Assembly: GCA_015272165.1 (NCBI GenBank)
Contig: JACYMF010000020.1
Span: 1-40,718 of the forward strand
Reading direction: 5' to 3'
From: Cyanobacterium sp. T60_A2020_053
GTDB lineage: Bacteria > Cyanobacteriota > Cyanobacteriia > Cyanobacteriales > Cyanobacteriaceae
DNA length: 40,718 bases
Each line of letters starts with the position of its first letter. Position 1 is the stretch's first letter. Made by a program: the position numbers and the translations under genes. Shown piece by piece: positions 1 through 8,588 of this stretch. The notes under the pieces were generated by a model, which worked only from the letters and a program-made list of their open reading frames with translations, ran no database searches and was not told the origin of the DNA.

Positions 1-123
1 ACCGTAGGGCATACGGGAACATACGCTTGGGGAGATTTGCCCTCTTGGGCGATTGGTGCAAACCTGTCGTCTAACGGCGAGTCGGTGAACCAAGAATCCC
101 CCACTATAACCCGTAGGGTTTAG
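1..123 (+). CDS. tnpB: C-terminal end of an IS200/IS605-family TnpB (OrfB) protein, cut by the window edge
   Basis: Frame 1 is open from the first base to a TAG at 121-123 and encodes a 40-residue tail. It begins TVGHTGTYAWGDLPSWAIGA and ends in ITRRV. The GHTGTYAWGD...IGANLSSNGESV pattern is the tail I know from cyanobacterial TnpB proteins, which follows the RuvC-like nuclease domain and zinc finger. TnpB is the RNA-guided nuclease of IS200/IS605 transposons. Only the C-terminus is in the window, so I cannot tell whether the nuclease is intact. The stop codon lies inside the terminal hairpin of the element, as is usual in this family. Family assignment is from recognised sequence. Confidence 0.8.
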   Translation, partial: TVGHTGTYAWGDLPSWAIGANLSSNGESVNQESPTITRRV

Positions 124-140
124 TGGTGGGAGTGTCAATG
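98..140 (+). mobile_element. Right end of the IS200/IS605 element with subterminal hairpin (also the likely 3' part of its guide RNA)
   Basis: The bases CCACTATAACCC and GGGTTTAGTGG form a nested hairpin at about 101-126 that overlaps the last codons and stop of tnpB. The line then runs through AGTGTCAA to unrelated AT-rich DNA at about 140. Subterminal hairpins overlapping the tnpB 3' end are typical of IS200/IS605 right ends. In characterised TnpB systems this stretch is the scaffold of the omega (re)RNA, and the flanking host DNA becomes the guide. The exact cleavage point cannot be fixed from one copy. Confidence 0.6.
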
Positions 141-226
141 AATAGGGAAGATTATGAATTATAAATTATGAAATAATAATTTCCTTTGCCCCTTTGAGTA
201 ATTATCCATCATCAATTATTTTAACT

Positions 227-814
227 ATGACAGATTTACAATGGCTCTTAATTTGCGCTGGTTTAGTCTTTCTCATGCAACCCGGCTTTATGTGTCTGGA
301 ATCGGGTTTAACTCGCTCGAAAAATAATATTAATGTAGCCGTCAAAAATTTAGCTGATTTTGGTGTATCCGTTGCTCTATTTTGGTGTTTTGGTTATGGT
401 TTAATGTTTGGGCAATCTTGGCTAGGATGGATTGGTGCAGATAATTTTTTTCTGGATGTAGGAAATAACGCTGGATTAGGTGCTTTTTTCTTATTTCAAG
501 CCATGTTTTGCAGTACCGCTACTACTATCGTATCAGGAGCGGTGGCAGAACGATTAAAATTTAGCTCTTATTTGGTGGCGGCGCTGTTAATTTCGGGCAT
601 CGTTTATCCTGTTTTTGGGCATTGGGTATGGAATGGCATTGACGCTAATCATAGTAGTTTTATCGGTTGGCTTGATAAAATGGGCTTTGTGGACTTTGCT
701 GGTTGTACTGTTGTTCATTCTATCGGCGCTTGGGTTAGTTTGGCAGCACTAATCATTATTGGACCACGACAAGGGCGCTTTACCATCAAAAATTTTCGGG
801 TTAATGGCTCATGA
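227..814 (+). pseudogene. Amt ammonium transporter, N-terminal half of a broken Amt-sensor fusion
   Basis: The frame encodes the first membrane segments of an Amt/MEP/Rh transporter. It contains LMQPGFMCLESG, a FCSTATTIVSGAVAER segment and FAGCTVVHSIGAW, which holds the first pore histidine. I chose ATG 227; an upstream TTG at 194 adds eleven residues that do not look like Amt. After GPRQGRFT the frame runs into a stop at 812-814. The homologous sequence resumes in another frame at about 800. Compared with known Amt proteins, the segment between GPRxGRF and the MNGAxxGLV block (roughly 60-70 residues) is missing, so there is both a deletion and a frame change. The pore would be destroyed. It lies directly downstream of a TnpB-type transposon end. 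Confidence 0.8.
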
Positions 815-1691
815 CTCTTTAATGAATGGTGCTATCACTGGTTTAGTATCCATTACTGCTGTGTGTCACGCTGTTTCTACCCCTCAATCTGTGATAATTG
901 GGGCGGTGGGCGCTGGAATTATGTTATGGGTTAAGCATCGTTTGGAATATTATCGTATTGACGATGCGGTGGATGCGGTGGCGGTGCATGGTGGTGGTGG
1001 CACTTGGGGAATTTTAGCTGCACCCTTTTTCGCTAATCCTGAGTTATTAGGTACGGGATTAAGTCCGATGCGCCAATTATTATTACAATTATTAGGAATT
1101 ATCGTCTGTTTTGTGTGGGCATTTGGGATAAGTTGGTTAATTTTTAAAATCACTAATCGTTTTTTCCCGTTACGAGTTACCCCCTATGAAGAAGAATTGG
1201 GTTTAAATGTTTCGGAGCATCGTGCTAAAACGGAGTTATATGATTTAATGACGGTAATTGATCAACAGATTGAAACTCAAGACCTTAGTTTGCGTGTACC
1301 AGTTGAACCATTTACGGAAGTTGGACATATTGCTAATCGTTATAATCAGTTAATTGATGCTTTAGAAAAATCTTCTCAACAGTTATTGGAAGGTAATTTA
1401 GAATTAGTTAATGCGAAGGAAAAAGCGGAGATTGCTAATAAAACCAAAAGCATTTTTTTAGCGAATATGAGCCACGAATTGCGCACTCCTATGAATGCTA
1501 TTTTAGGGTTTTCGCAAATCATGATGCGTTCGCAAAGTTTAGCGCCCGATCATCTCGAAAATATTAGTATTATTCATCGTAGTGGTAGTTACTTATTAAA
1601 TTTGATTAATAATGGCATCAAATTTACTGAAGAAGGGGGGGTTAATATTTTTAATAAAATAGTTTTTGAAAATGTGGTATTGCGGCGTTAG
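759..1691 (+). pseudogene. Second fragment of the Amt-sensor fusion: Amt C-terminal half, HAMP-like linker, truncated histidine kinase
   Basis: This frame continues Amt with [18 protein letters not shown] and [10 protein letters not shown], the second conserved histidine region, plus the last membrane helix. A HAMP-like stretch ([20 protein letters not shown]) and a coiled coil follow. Next is a HisKA dimerisation domain with the H-box [19 protein letters not shown]. After LLNLINN the sequence jumps straight to [10 protein letters not shown], the N-box of a HATPase domain. The intervening part of the kinase and everything after the N-box are absent. The frame ends at TAG 1689-1691 just as a PAS domain begins. 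Amt domains fused to kinases are known ammonium sensors; this one is not functional as read. The start at 759 is only the first in-frame ATG, not a real start. Confidence 0.8.
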
Positions 1692-1696
1692 AGTCT

Positions 1697-2524
1697 GTGC
1701 GTAATACGAAAACGGGAGATATTGAGGATTTTCGTTGTATTGTGGTTAATCCTATCACGGCACAAGTATTTAATTTAGAGCCAGAAGATTTAATTGGTAA
1801 GTTAGTTTTTAGACGTTTTATTAGTAAAATTAATCCACAATTATTTCCTGCCTTTGTGCAGGTGGTGGAAACAGGAAAAGCCTTAGAAAAAGATATTAGA
1901 TATACTGTTAATAATAATACTTGTTGGTATCACTTTATCGCAGTAAAACTAGGAGATGGTTTTTCTGTTACTGTTAGGGATATTACTGAACGTAAAAAAT
2001 TAGAATTAAAATTAAATAAATTAGCTACTTTTGATGGTCTAACTAAGGTTTATAATCGTCAAAGTTTTGATCAAAATTTATCTAAAGAATGGACGAGGGG
2101 CGCTAGGGAAAAACAACCTTTATCTTTAATTATTTGCGATGTGGATTATTTTAAGCCTTATAATGATTTTTATGGTCATATTCAAGGAGATAAATGTTTA
2201 AAAAAAGTAGCGAAAATTATGGCAGAAATCGTCAAAAGATCATCTGATTTTTTAGCACGTTATGGAGGGGAAGAATTTGCTATTATTTTACCTAATACTC
2301 CTCTCACCGGCGCCCTTACCATTGCGGAAACTCTTCGGCTAACAGTGGAAAATTTAGCGATTCCCCATGCTCAATCAGAAATTAGTCCAGTTATTACCAT
2401 TAGTTTAGGAGTATCTTCTACTATACCTGATGCTAATTTACCTTTTGATACTTTGGTGAGGGGCGCTGATTTAGCTTTATATGAAGCAAAAAATCAGGGT
2501 AGAAATTGTGTAGTTAATCTCTAA
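1697..2524 (+). pseudogene. Third fragment of the Amt-sensor fusion: PAS plus GGDEF (diguanylate cyclase) domains
   Basis: The frame opens at a GTG, but homologous PAS sequence extends upstream (CGIAALESV at about 1673-1699) until an in-frame stop at 1667. The beginning of this PAS is read in the previous frame (about 1643-1676), so a small indel near 1660-1680 separates them. The PAS ends in VRDITERKKLE and is followed by a GGDEF domain with FDGLTKVYNR, CDVDYFKPYND and the intact active-site motif RYGGEEF. The end RGADLALYEAKNQGRN is complete. The catalytic residues look intact, so a separately translated cyclase is conceivable, but no convincing ribosome binding site precedes the GTG. It is most simply the 3' part of the ruined fusion. 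Confidence 0.75.
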
Positions 2525-2566
2525 GTTGGGGTTGTTGAAAAAGTATTATGGGGAATGGTTTAAAAG

Positions 2567-3103
2567 CTAACTAAATAAATTTTGCAAACTAATGGTAAAA
2601 CCTTGTAAAACTTTTTGAGTGGTAATATTATCACCAATATTAAACGCTAAAGTTTGCTCTTTAGTAATAATAAAAACCCGTTGATTTTCTGGTAAAACCA
2701 ACCATACTTCCTCACATCCTGAAGCTAAATACTCACTAGCTTTAGCAAATAAATCTTCTGCAGAATCAGCCGGAGAAGCAATTTCAGCGACCAAAGAAGG
2801 ACTTTGAGGTAAACTAGAGTTATCATCGGAAATAGCCACTAATTCGGCTGTGAGATAGGCTACATCAGGTCTTCTGCCTTGTTTTGTAGTTCTACAAGGC
2901 AATTCTGTATATACATCTCCACCTAATTGAGAGTCAATAACGTAATTTCCTAATAAACGGGATAATTTTGCTTGTATTTTACTGTGTCTAATAGTCATAG
3001 CTGTAGTTTCTGTGATTTCTCCGTTAATCCATTCTTGATGTTCGGGGGGATTTGCCAAAAATTCTTCAAGAGTTATACTTGTTCTTGTTAAGGTTGCAAT
3101 CAT
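2567..3103 (-). CDS. Uma2-family (DUF820) PD-(D/E)XK nuclease-fold protein
   Basis: The 178-residue product opens with a TLEEFLANPPEHQEWINGEI segment, the usual Uma2 start. It then shows the nuclease-fold signature: RPDVAYL (Asp), PSLVAEIASP (Glu) and KASEYLASGCEEVWLV (Lys and the following helix). Length is normal for the family. Uma2 proteins are abundant in cyanobacteria and are predicted endonucleases of unknown biological role; some may derive from mobile elements. A second family member lies at 14858-15424. The gene is convergent with the broken sensor and divergent from the B12 riboswitch transcript. Confidence 0.88.
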   Translation of the reverse strand: MIATLTRTSITLEEFLANPPEHQEWINGEITETTAMTIRHSKIQAKLSRLLGNYVIDSQLGGDVYTELPCRTTKQGRRPDVAYLTAELVAISDDNSSLPQSPSLVAEIASPADSAEDLFAKASEYLASGCEEVWLVLPENQRVFIITKEQTLAFNIGDNITTQKVLQGFTISLQNLFS

Positions 3104-3370
3104 AGTATTAATTTCCTATCTTGGCTATTTATTTACATGATAGTTCATTGCTCGAAAGAATATTATTGATGGGAAATATAGTCACCTAAAATAGCAATGA
3201 GACAGTTTTTTATTACTAATAATTATCGTAAAGTCTTAAATGGTGGGCGATGCCCACCCTACAAAATTTTTGAATTTGTCTCAATCTCAATTTAAATAGC
3301 TATAACTATTATGGCAAAGTCTTTGATTTATAAGGATTTTAACCTTTGCCCATTGCCCTTTTCCCTTTAT
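3104..3370. other. Intergenic stretch upstream of the B12-riboswitch promoter
   Basis: No ORF or RNA gene is apparent. The stretch holds the dispersed hairpin at 3242-3258 and an AT-rich run leading to a CCTTTGCCCATTGCCC segment. That segment resembles the GGGCAAAG-type repeats found in reverse elsewhere in the window. Confidence 0.5.
3242..3258. repeat. Dispersed hairpin GGTGGGC-GAT-GCCCACC
   Basis: A perfect seven-base inverted repeat with a three-base loop, followed by CTAC. A second copy with loop AAT is at 36510-36526, also followed by CTAC. Both are intergenic, upstream of TonB-receptor genes. The shared flanking bases indicate a repeat family rather than chance hairpins. Confidence 0.75.
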
Positions 3371-3400
3371 TTGACAACAGAGATCAAACTGAGATAGTAT
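3371..3400 (+). promoter_or_regulatory. Sigma70-type promoter for the cobalamin riboswitch transcript
   Basis: TTGACA at 3371-3376 and TAGTAT at 3395-3400 are separated by 18 bases. A transcript starting about seven bases later would begin just before the first paired strand of the riboswitch at about 3410, which fits well. Confidence 0.65.
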
Positions 3401-3409
3401 ATGATGTAA

Positions 3410-3535
3410 CAAAATTTGGTTCTAATGGGAGTCAGCCATTAGAGGTAACGGGGAAAGATTGGTTAGAATCCAGCGCTGTCCCGCAACTGTGTTAAGACTT
3501 AGTTAGTCTTTGAGTCAGGATGCCCACCAAAGTTG
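3410..3535 (+). promoter_or_regulatory. Cobalamin (B12) riboswitch
   Basis: The conserved elements occur in order. An outer strand TTTGGT (3415-3420) pairs with ACCAAA (3526-3531). Between them are GGGAGTCAGCC, the GGTAACGGGGAAAG segment, the core CAGCGCTGTCCCGCAACTGT, a variable hairpin AAGACT-TAGTT-AGTCTT and a degenerate B12 box GAGTCAGGATGCCCACC. Cobalamin riboswitches usually switch genes off when adenosylcobalamin is abundant. The element lies directly upstream of a TonB-dependent receptor, with the start codon about 30 bases after the B12 box. This spacing suggests translational control, which is an inference. Confidence 0.92.
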
Positions 3536-3566
3536 ATATAAACATAACATCATCTGCGAGGTATGG

Positions 3567-5585
3567 ATGAATCATAGAAATTGCCGACTTTTGTTCAGCA
3601 AAAGTCTTTTTTTGGTGTCGCCAATTTTAGGGGTGGCTGTTTTTTTCTCTCACTCCGCCCCTTTACAAGCTCAATCAGAGACAGAAGAGCCTTCGGACGA
3701 AATTTTTATCATTATCACCGATAAAATCCTTAATCAGCCTGTTTATGCCCCTTTCAGAAGGGAAGCCACCGTTAGGGATTCCAGTCGCCCAGTATATGTA
3801 ATTGATCGGCAACAAATTGAAGCACAAGGCGCACGCACCGTACAAGAAGCGCTCAAATACTTACCCGGTATCATCGGAGATGGTACGGCTGGAGGGCAAT
3901 TAGGCGCACAAAGTGGGCAAATTATTCGGGGTGGTAGTACAGCACAAGTATTAATTTTACTGGATGGCAGACCCATTAACGATGTGGGTTTTTTCGGTGG
4001 TTTTGATTTATCTACCTTTACCACTGATAATGTGGAACGGGTGGAAGTTTTACCGGGCGGTAGTTCTACCCTTTACGGTTCCGATGCTATCGGTGGTATT
4101 ATTAATATTGTTACTCGTCAAGATGCGCCCTCCAAACCTGAAGTAACGGTAAGAGCAAATCTCGGTAGTTTTGGCTTAAATGAACAAGCTATTCAAACAC
4201 GGGGAGAAAATAATGGAGTGCGGTGGGCGCTGGGTTATACTCGCACGGAATCGGAAAATAATTTCCCTTTTAAAATTGATCGCATCGGTTTAGAATCTCA
4301 ACGCAGTAACGCCGATGTTCTCTATAATAACTTTAACCTTTCCTTAGCTGGGGCGGTGGGCGCTCGTCACCGTGTCAGTTTCAACGCCCTTTATCTTAAC
4401 AAAGAATTTGGCGTAGCCGGCGGTGTTGCCGTGCCGGAAGCTCAATTTAATAGTTTATCACCTCTTGCTCGTCAAAATACCAATAATTGGTTACTAGATT
4501 TAGCAGTAGAATCTAAGTTGGGAGACGGTGATGATTCTATCCTAACCACTCGTGTTTATGGGGATTTTCTCGATTATACCTTTGAGAATCCTGTTCAATT
4601 TGGCGGTAAAGATGACGTTAACCGTCAAGCCTTAGGGTTACAAATTCAACATAACTGGCAAATCAAACCTAATCAAAACTTGATTTATGGGTTTGATTAT
4701 CGTAATACTAACGCTCAAAATAATACTCTTAGCACTGGTAGCAATGTAACAACTCTTAATTATGATGGTAACATTGCTCAACAAGCATTTTTTGCCCGTT
4801 ATGATGTCAATTTTTCTCCCGAATTTAACCTTAATCTGGGCTTGAGACAGGATTTTAATAGCTTAGTTAATGGCTCATTTACCTCTCCTAGCGTGGGTGC
4901 GAGATACCATATTACTCCTAATACTACCGTAAGAGCTAACTTTGGACAAAATTTCCGCAGTCCACAAATTTCTGACCTTGAGGGTTTCAGTGCCTTTGGT
5001 ATCGTTGGTAATCCAGAATTAAAAGCAGAAAGAGGCACTAGCTTTGATGTGGGTGTTGACCAAAAATTAGGAGATTTTGGCTTACTACGTCTCACCTTTT
5101 TCGCTAATCGCATCGATAATTTAATTAACTTTCAGTTTGGCAACCCTAGCACTTTTACCAATATCGGCGAAATTAAAAGTACAGGATTGGAAGCTGATTT
5201 GAATGTACAAGTAGCGCCCAATGTGTTTGCTTTTGCTAACTATACTCTTAATAATCCGCGCATTATTTCTGATGCTAATACTTCCATTGAAGGTAATGAG
5301 GTTAGTTTTAGGGGCGCTGATCGTCTTAATCTCGGTATTGCTTATGAAAAAGACTTTTATGTAGCTTTACTATTACGCAATTCTAGCAGTTATTTCATTA
5401 ATAATAGTAATACCTCATCTTTGCCGGGTTATACGACTCTTGATTTAAAAGCCCGTATTCCTCTTTCTGCTAATGTCACTTTAACCGGTGGTATTGATAA
5501 TATATTCGCCCAAGAATATGAACAATTCCCGGGTTTTCCTGCTTTGGGTAGAAGCGTAAGAGTCGGCGTGAATGCCAAATTTTAA
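3567..5585 (+). CDS. btuB: TonB-dependent outer-membrane receptor, BtuB-like (cobalamin uptake)
   Basis: The 672-residue product has a signal peptide (hydrophobic LFLVSPILGVAVFF, cleavage after about LQAQ). A plug domain follows with RPVYVIDRQQIEAQGARTV, IIRGGSTAQVLILLDGRPI and VERVEVLPGGSSTLYGSDAI. A long beta-barrel then ends in a terminal Phe (VGVNAKF), as outer-membrane proteins do. The plug resembles the BtuB/vitamin B12 receptor group. ATG 3567 has a GAGG five bases upstream; an overlapping ATG at 3563 is out of frame. The upstream cobalamin riboswitch makes vitamin B12 or a cobinoid the likely substrate. The partner ABC transporter is not adjacent; the nearest candidate is the FecCD-type cluster at 34-40 kb. 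Confidence 0.88.
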   Translation: MNHRNCRLLFSKSLFLVSPILGVAVFFSHSAPLQAQSETEEPSDEIFIIITDKILNQPVYAPFRREATVRDSSRPVYVIDRQQIEAQGARTVQEALKYLPGIIGDGTAGGQLGAQSGQIIRGGSTAQVLILLDGRPINDVGFFGGFDLSTFTTDNVERVEVLPGGSSTLYGSDAIGGIINIVTRQDAPSKPEVTVRANLGSFGLNEQAIQTRGENNGVRWALGYTRTESENNFPFKIDRIGLESQRSNADVLYNNFNLSLAGAVGARHRVSFNALYLNKEFGVAGGVAVPEAQFNSLSPLARQNTNNWLLDLAVESKLGDGDDSILTTRVYGDFLDYTFENPVQFGGKDDVNRQALGLQIQHNWQIKPNQNLIYGFDYRNTNAQNNTLSTGSNVTTLNYDGNIAQQAFFARYDVNFSPEFNLNLGLRQDFNSLVNGSFTSPSVGARYHITPNTTVRANFGQNFRSPQISDLEGFSAFGIVGNPELKAERGTSFDVGVDQKLGDFGLLRLTFFANRIDNLINFQFGNPSTFTNIGEIKSTGLEADLNVQVAPNVFAFANYTLNNPRIISDANTSIEGNEVSFRGADRLNLGIAYEKDFYVALLLRNSSSYFINNSNTSSLPGYTTLDLKARIPLSANVTLTGGIDNIFAQEYEQFPGFPALGRSVRVGVNAKF

Positions 5586-5633
5586 GAAGTTGGTCGAACA
5601 TCCTCGACTTATTATCTTAAAACTTTATTTAAG

Positions 5634-5830
5634 TAGGGGTTGCTGAAAAAGTTTAGTCTTTAAGGTCGGGGTTAGGGATTAGGGGTTAGGATTTAGGGAA
5701 AATGTTCATAGATCAAAGACTTTAGCAAATTTGTTAATTGATTATAAATTACTATTTTGCGTCAATAGTTTTTGATTGGAGTGGAGGAAAGAGGGCATTT
5801 TAAAGCAAAGAAGACTACTTTTGGCACTTT
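5634..5830. repeat. MITE-like intergenic element, one recognisable end
   Basis: The end TAGGGGTTGCTGAAAAAGT (5634-5652) matches the terminal repeats of the elements at 22041 and elsewhere. Inside, the AGAGGGCATTTT...GGCACTTTTTAA segment (about 5790-5833) is shared with 22130-22175. The second terminal repeat is not visible before the SDR stop codon, so this copy looks truncated. Confidence 0.55.
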
Positions 5831-5840
5831 TTAAATGAAT

Positions 5841-6635
5841 TTATTTATTTTTTCCCAACATTTGAGCAATGATTTTAACTACATTCTCTCTGGGTAAAAA
5901 ACGAGACAAGTTAACAGCAATTTGATTACTAAAATTTCCCGTGACAACATTAGCTTGTTTTGCCTGTAGTGCATCCAGCGCCCTCCGTACTACTTTTTGG
6001 GGAGTTGCTATGTCATTAGGATTAATGGTAGCCATAGGAATAAACTCCGCTGTTTTAGCAAAATTTGTACTGGTAGCACCCGGACAAAGAGCTAAAATAT
6101 TAATATCATTGTCCTGATTTTCTGCCCATAATGCCTCAGAAAAAAATAAAATAAAGGCTTTGGTAGCACCATAAACACTTAGATAAGGGGTTGGTTGAAA
6201 ACCAGCAATGGAGCTAACATTAATTATATCCCCTTGCCCTCTTTCATTCATGTCTTGTAAAAATAAATAGGTTAATTCCACAAGGGCGCTAATATTTAAC
6301 TGAATCATATTCAATAACTTGGGTAGAGGGCGCGTTGCAAATTTTCCGTAATCTCCAAATCCGGCATTATTTATTAATAAATCAATAGTAATATTTTCAT
6401 TTTTAACTTGAGCATAAATTTCTTGACAAGCATTTTCTTGGGTCAAATCTTTAACAATAGCTGTTACTTTGATGGAAAATTTTGTCTCTAAACTGAATTG
6501 TAGCCCTTTTAATTCTAACTCAGTTTCTATGGGTGCAATAATAACTAAATCATAATTTCTTTGGGCTAATTCCTCAGCAAAAGCCTTACCAATACCCGAT
6601 GATGCCCCTGTAATTAATGCTGTTTTATTACTCAT
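5841..6635 (-). CDS. Short-chain dehydrogenase/reductase (SDR), YqjQ/DltE-like
   Basis: A classical SDR of 264 residues with the cofactor motif TGASSGIG (9-16), NNAG (89-92), catalytic Ser in INVSSIAG and the YxxxK pair in VYGATKA (Y155, K159). I chose ATG 6635, which overlaps the ribF stop as ATGA; the frame is open for ten more codons upstream to an ATG at 6665, but those lie inside ribF. The overlap indicates translational coupling with ribF. The substrate is unknown; the family reduces or oxidises varied alcohols and carbonyls with NAD(P)H. No signal peptide is seen, so a cytoplasmic enzyme is likely. Confidence 0.85.
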   Translation of the reverse strand: MSNKTALITGASSGIGKAFAEELAQRNYDLVIIAPIETELELKGLQFSLETKFSIKVTAIVKDLTQENACQEIYAQVKNENITIDLLINNAGFGDYGKFATRPLPKLLNMIQLNISALVELTYLFLQDMNERGQGDIINVSSIAGFQPTPYLSVYGATKAFILFFSEALWAENQDNDINILALCPGATSTNFAKTAEFIPMATINPNDIATPQKVVRRALDALQAKQANVVTGNFSNQIAVNLSRFLPRENVVKIIAQMLGKNK

Positions 6636-7564
6636 AATTTTATTAATTGTGACGTGCGCTGACAATCTAAATTAATCTGTTGTTTTAGTTCATTTAAAGA
6701 GTTAAATTTTTGTTCACTTCTTAGGTACTGAATTAAGTTAACCTTTATTACTTTGTTATACAAGTTTTCTGACCAGTTTAACAAATGAATTTCGTTAGTA
6801 GTTTCTAAACCTGAAACTGTCGGTCTTTCCCCTCGATTCATTACGCCTCTAATAATTTTTTTATCTACTTCTACGATAACGGCATAAACTCCTTTTCTTG
6901 GTAAAAATTTACGGGAATTTACTTCAATATTAGCCGTAGGAAAGCCTATGGTTCTACCTATTTTATCCCCTTCTACTACTTTACCAATTAAACTATAATG
7001 ACGACCCAACATTGCTTTAACTAACTCCAAATTTCCTTCTTTTAATCCTTCCCTAATAGCTGAACTACTGATACGAATTAAATTATCTTGAAATCTTATT
7101 TTTTCTTCCTTTGTAATATTTACTTTCACGCCATTTTTTTCTGCTAATTGTTGTAAATCTTCTGCATTACCTTGACGGCGATAACCAAAGCAAAAATCTT
7201 CCCCCACACTAATGTATTTTGCGTTTATTTTTTCAACTAATATATTTTGCACAAAGTGAGGGGCGCTGAGGGATGCTAATTCTCGATCAAAGGGTAATAA
7301 AATTAATTGTTTAATGCCTAGTTGTGCTAATAATTCTTGCTTTTCTTCCAGAGGAGTTAATAGTTGCTTTTTTTCACCACTGAAAAACTCTTGAGGATGG
7401 GGAAAAAATGTCACTAATGTTGGACAAACCTGATGATTATTAAATTGCTCAAAAATGGGTTTAATTACTGTCTTATGCCCTTGATGAATGCCGTCAAAAT
7501 TTCCCAAAGCGATGGCATTTGGTTTGATAATATTTTCTAAGGAATAATGAACAACAATAGACAC
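6632..7564 (-). CDS. ribF: Bifunctional riboflavin kinase / FAD synthetase
   Basis: A 310-residue protein with the FAD synthetase nucleotidyltransferase motif GNFDGIHQGH (21-30), GEDFCFG (121-127) and ISSSAIR (165-171). The riboflavin kinase domain follows with GRTIGFPTAN (203-212). It phosphorylates riboflavin to FMN and adenylates FMN to FAD in the cytoplasm. Length and domain order are standard. The start is a GTG at 7564. The gene overlaps the downstream SDR by four bases (ATGA), so the two probably form an operon. Confidence 0.95.
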   Translation of the reverse strand: MSIVVHYSLENIIKPNAIALGNFDGIHQGHKTVIKPIFEQFNNHQVCPTLVTFFPHPQEFFSGEKKQLLTPLEEKQELLAQLGIKQLILLPFDRELASLSAPHFVQNILVEKINAKYISVGEDFCFGYRRQGNAEDLQQLAEKNGVKVNITKEEKIRFQDNLIRISSSAIREGLKEGNLELVKAMLGRHYSLIGKVVEGDKIGRTIGFPTANIEVNSRKFLPRKGVYAVIVEVDKKIIRGVMNRGERPTVSGLETTNEIHLLNWSENLYNKVIKVNLIQYLRSEQKFNSLNELKQQINLDCQRTSQLIKL

Positions 7565-7896
7565 TTTTGACTCTCTTACTTTGAGTATGATAAATTATTG
7601 GTTGGTATAGGGCAAAGGGCAAGGTGCAAAGGTTAAAAAAGGGCAAAGTTGAAAGGGCAAGGGGCAAAGGTTTCAATGCTTATAAATGATAAGATTTATA
7701 TTTTTAGAATAGTATAAAATTTATCAAACTTTTGAATAAGTAGGTAATCCAGAAAAACAGGCAAGATGCCTGTTTCACCCTGCAAAAATTCTAATTGTTG
7801 GAGATGTCTAATAAATTTAACTAAGATTATTTTTAACTAATTTAAAATTATTAAACGAATTTGATATGACAAGGGGTTTTAACCCTTTGCTAATAA
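7565..7896. repeat. Intergenic region with GGGCAAAG-type repeats and a hairpin
   Basis: No gene is seen. Bases 7608-7672 carry the repeated words GGGCAAAGTTGAAAGGGC and GGGGCAAAGG, which recur in reverse at 20236-20270 and forward at 28662-28693. At 7755-7775 is a hairpin AAACAGGC-AAGAT-GCCTGTTT. A small AGGGGTTTTAACCCTTT inverted repeat near 7870 lies just past the DUF4079 stop. Confidence 0.6.
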
Positions 7897-8379
7897 CTAA
7901 ATAGAAAGTCCTAATTTTAAACCTAAAATGGCATGAAGAAACATCACCATTAAAGCAATACTACCTAAATAAGCATGAACAGTGCGCAAGCTATCCTTAT
8001 TGCCAATAAAACCAGTGGCAGAAATTACACCATTTAAACCTAATAAACCGATAACTAATGAACCAGTCCAAAAATGAGGACTAGATAAAATCGATTCTCC
8101 TTGCATAATCAAAGATAGCAAACCACCACTATAACCCATGACAATGAATAAAAACATCAACGGGGCAATTTTACGGTGATTGAGTTTATTTTCTATCACT
8201 ACTTCAGGAGATGTGACAACCCGACTACGCCATCCCGTTAAACCAACAATGCTACCCATCACAAAGATAACAATACCCATAAAGAAAGGATGTCCCCAAT
8301 GTACGATGGGCGCTGGGGTGTTTAAACTAGAAAAAAAATCTGCTATTGGTTGCAGTGCCTGTGTAATTGTTTCCTTCAT
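7897..8379 (-). CDS. DUF4079 family integral membrane protein
   Basis: The 160-residue product has four predicted membrane segments: HPFFMGIVIFVMGSIVGLTGW, APLMFLFIVMGYSGGLLSLI, FWTGSLVIGLLGLNGVISA and HAYLGSIALMVMFLHAILGL. Each has histidines near its ends. This layout matches DUF4079, a cyanobacterial and plastid family of unknown function distantly like cytochrome b561-type membrane proteins. Whether it binds heme is inference from paired membrane histidines. It stands alone on the minus strand. Confidence 0.75.
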   Translation of the reverse strand: MKETITQALQPIADFFSSLNTPAPIVHWGHPFFMGIVIFVMGSIVGLTGWRSRVVTSPEVVIENKLNHRKIAPLMFLFIVMGYSGGLLSLIMQGESILSSPHFWTGSLVIGLLGLNGVISATGFIGNKDSLRTVHAYLGSIALMVMFLHAILGLKLGLSI

Positions 8380-8588
8380 AATTCTTAATGTTTATTCATA
8401 ATCCTTAATTTTAGTATATAGCAATTTCACAAAATCAAACTCTAAGAGAACACTAAATAAAAAATGATTCAATAGCAATTAAAGATTTGTAAATTTATAC
8501 CATTATCCGCCTTGCAATAAGTTGACAAGGCTTATAGCTTAAATCTGCTAAAGCGATTATTAACCTGTAACAGTGATTTAAGGTATTT

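Noticed and set aside
759..814. Programmed frameshift in amt
   Set aside because: A conserved block of about 60-70 residues is missing at the junction, so a slip cannot restore a functional transporter.
3743..5113. Minus-strand ORFs inside the B12 receptor gene
   Set aside because: They are shadows of the receptor reading frame, with no start signals or recognisable protein features.
7494..7676. Minus-strand 60-residue ORF upstream of ribF
   Set aside because: It overlaps the ribF start in another frame and consists mostly of the GGGCAAAG intergenic repeat.
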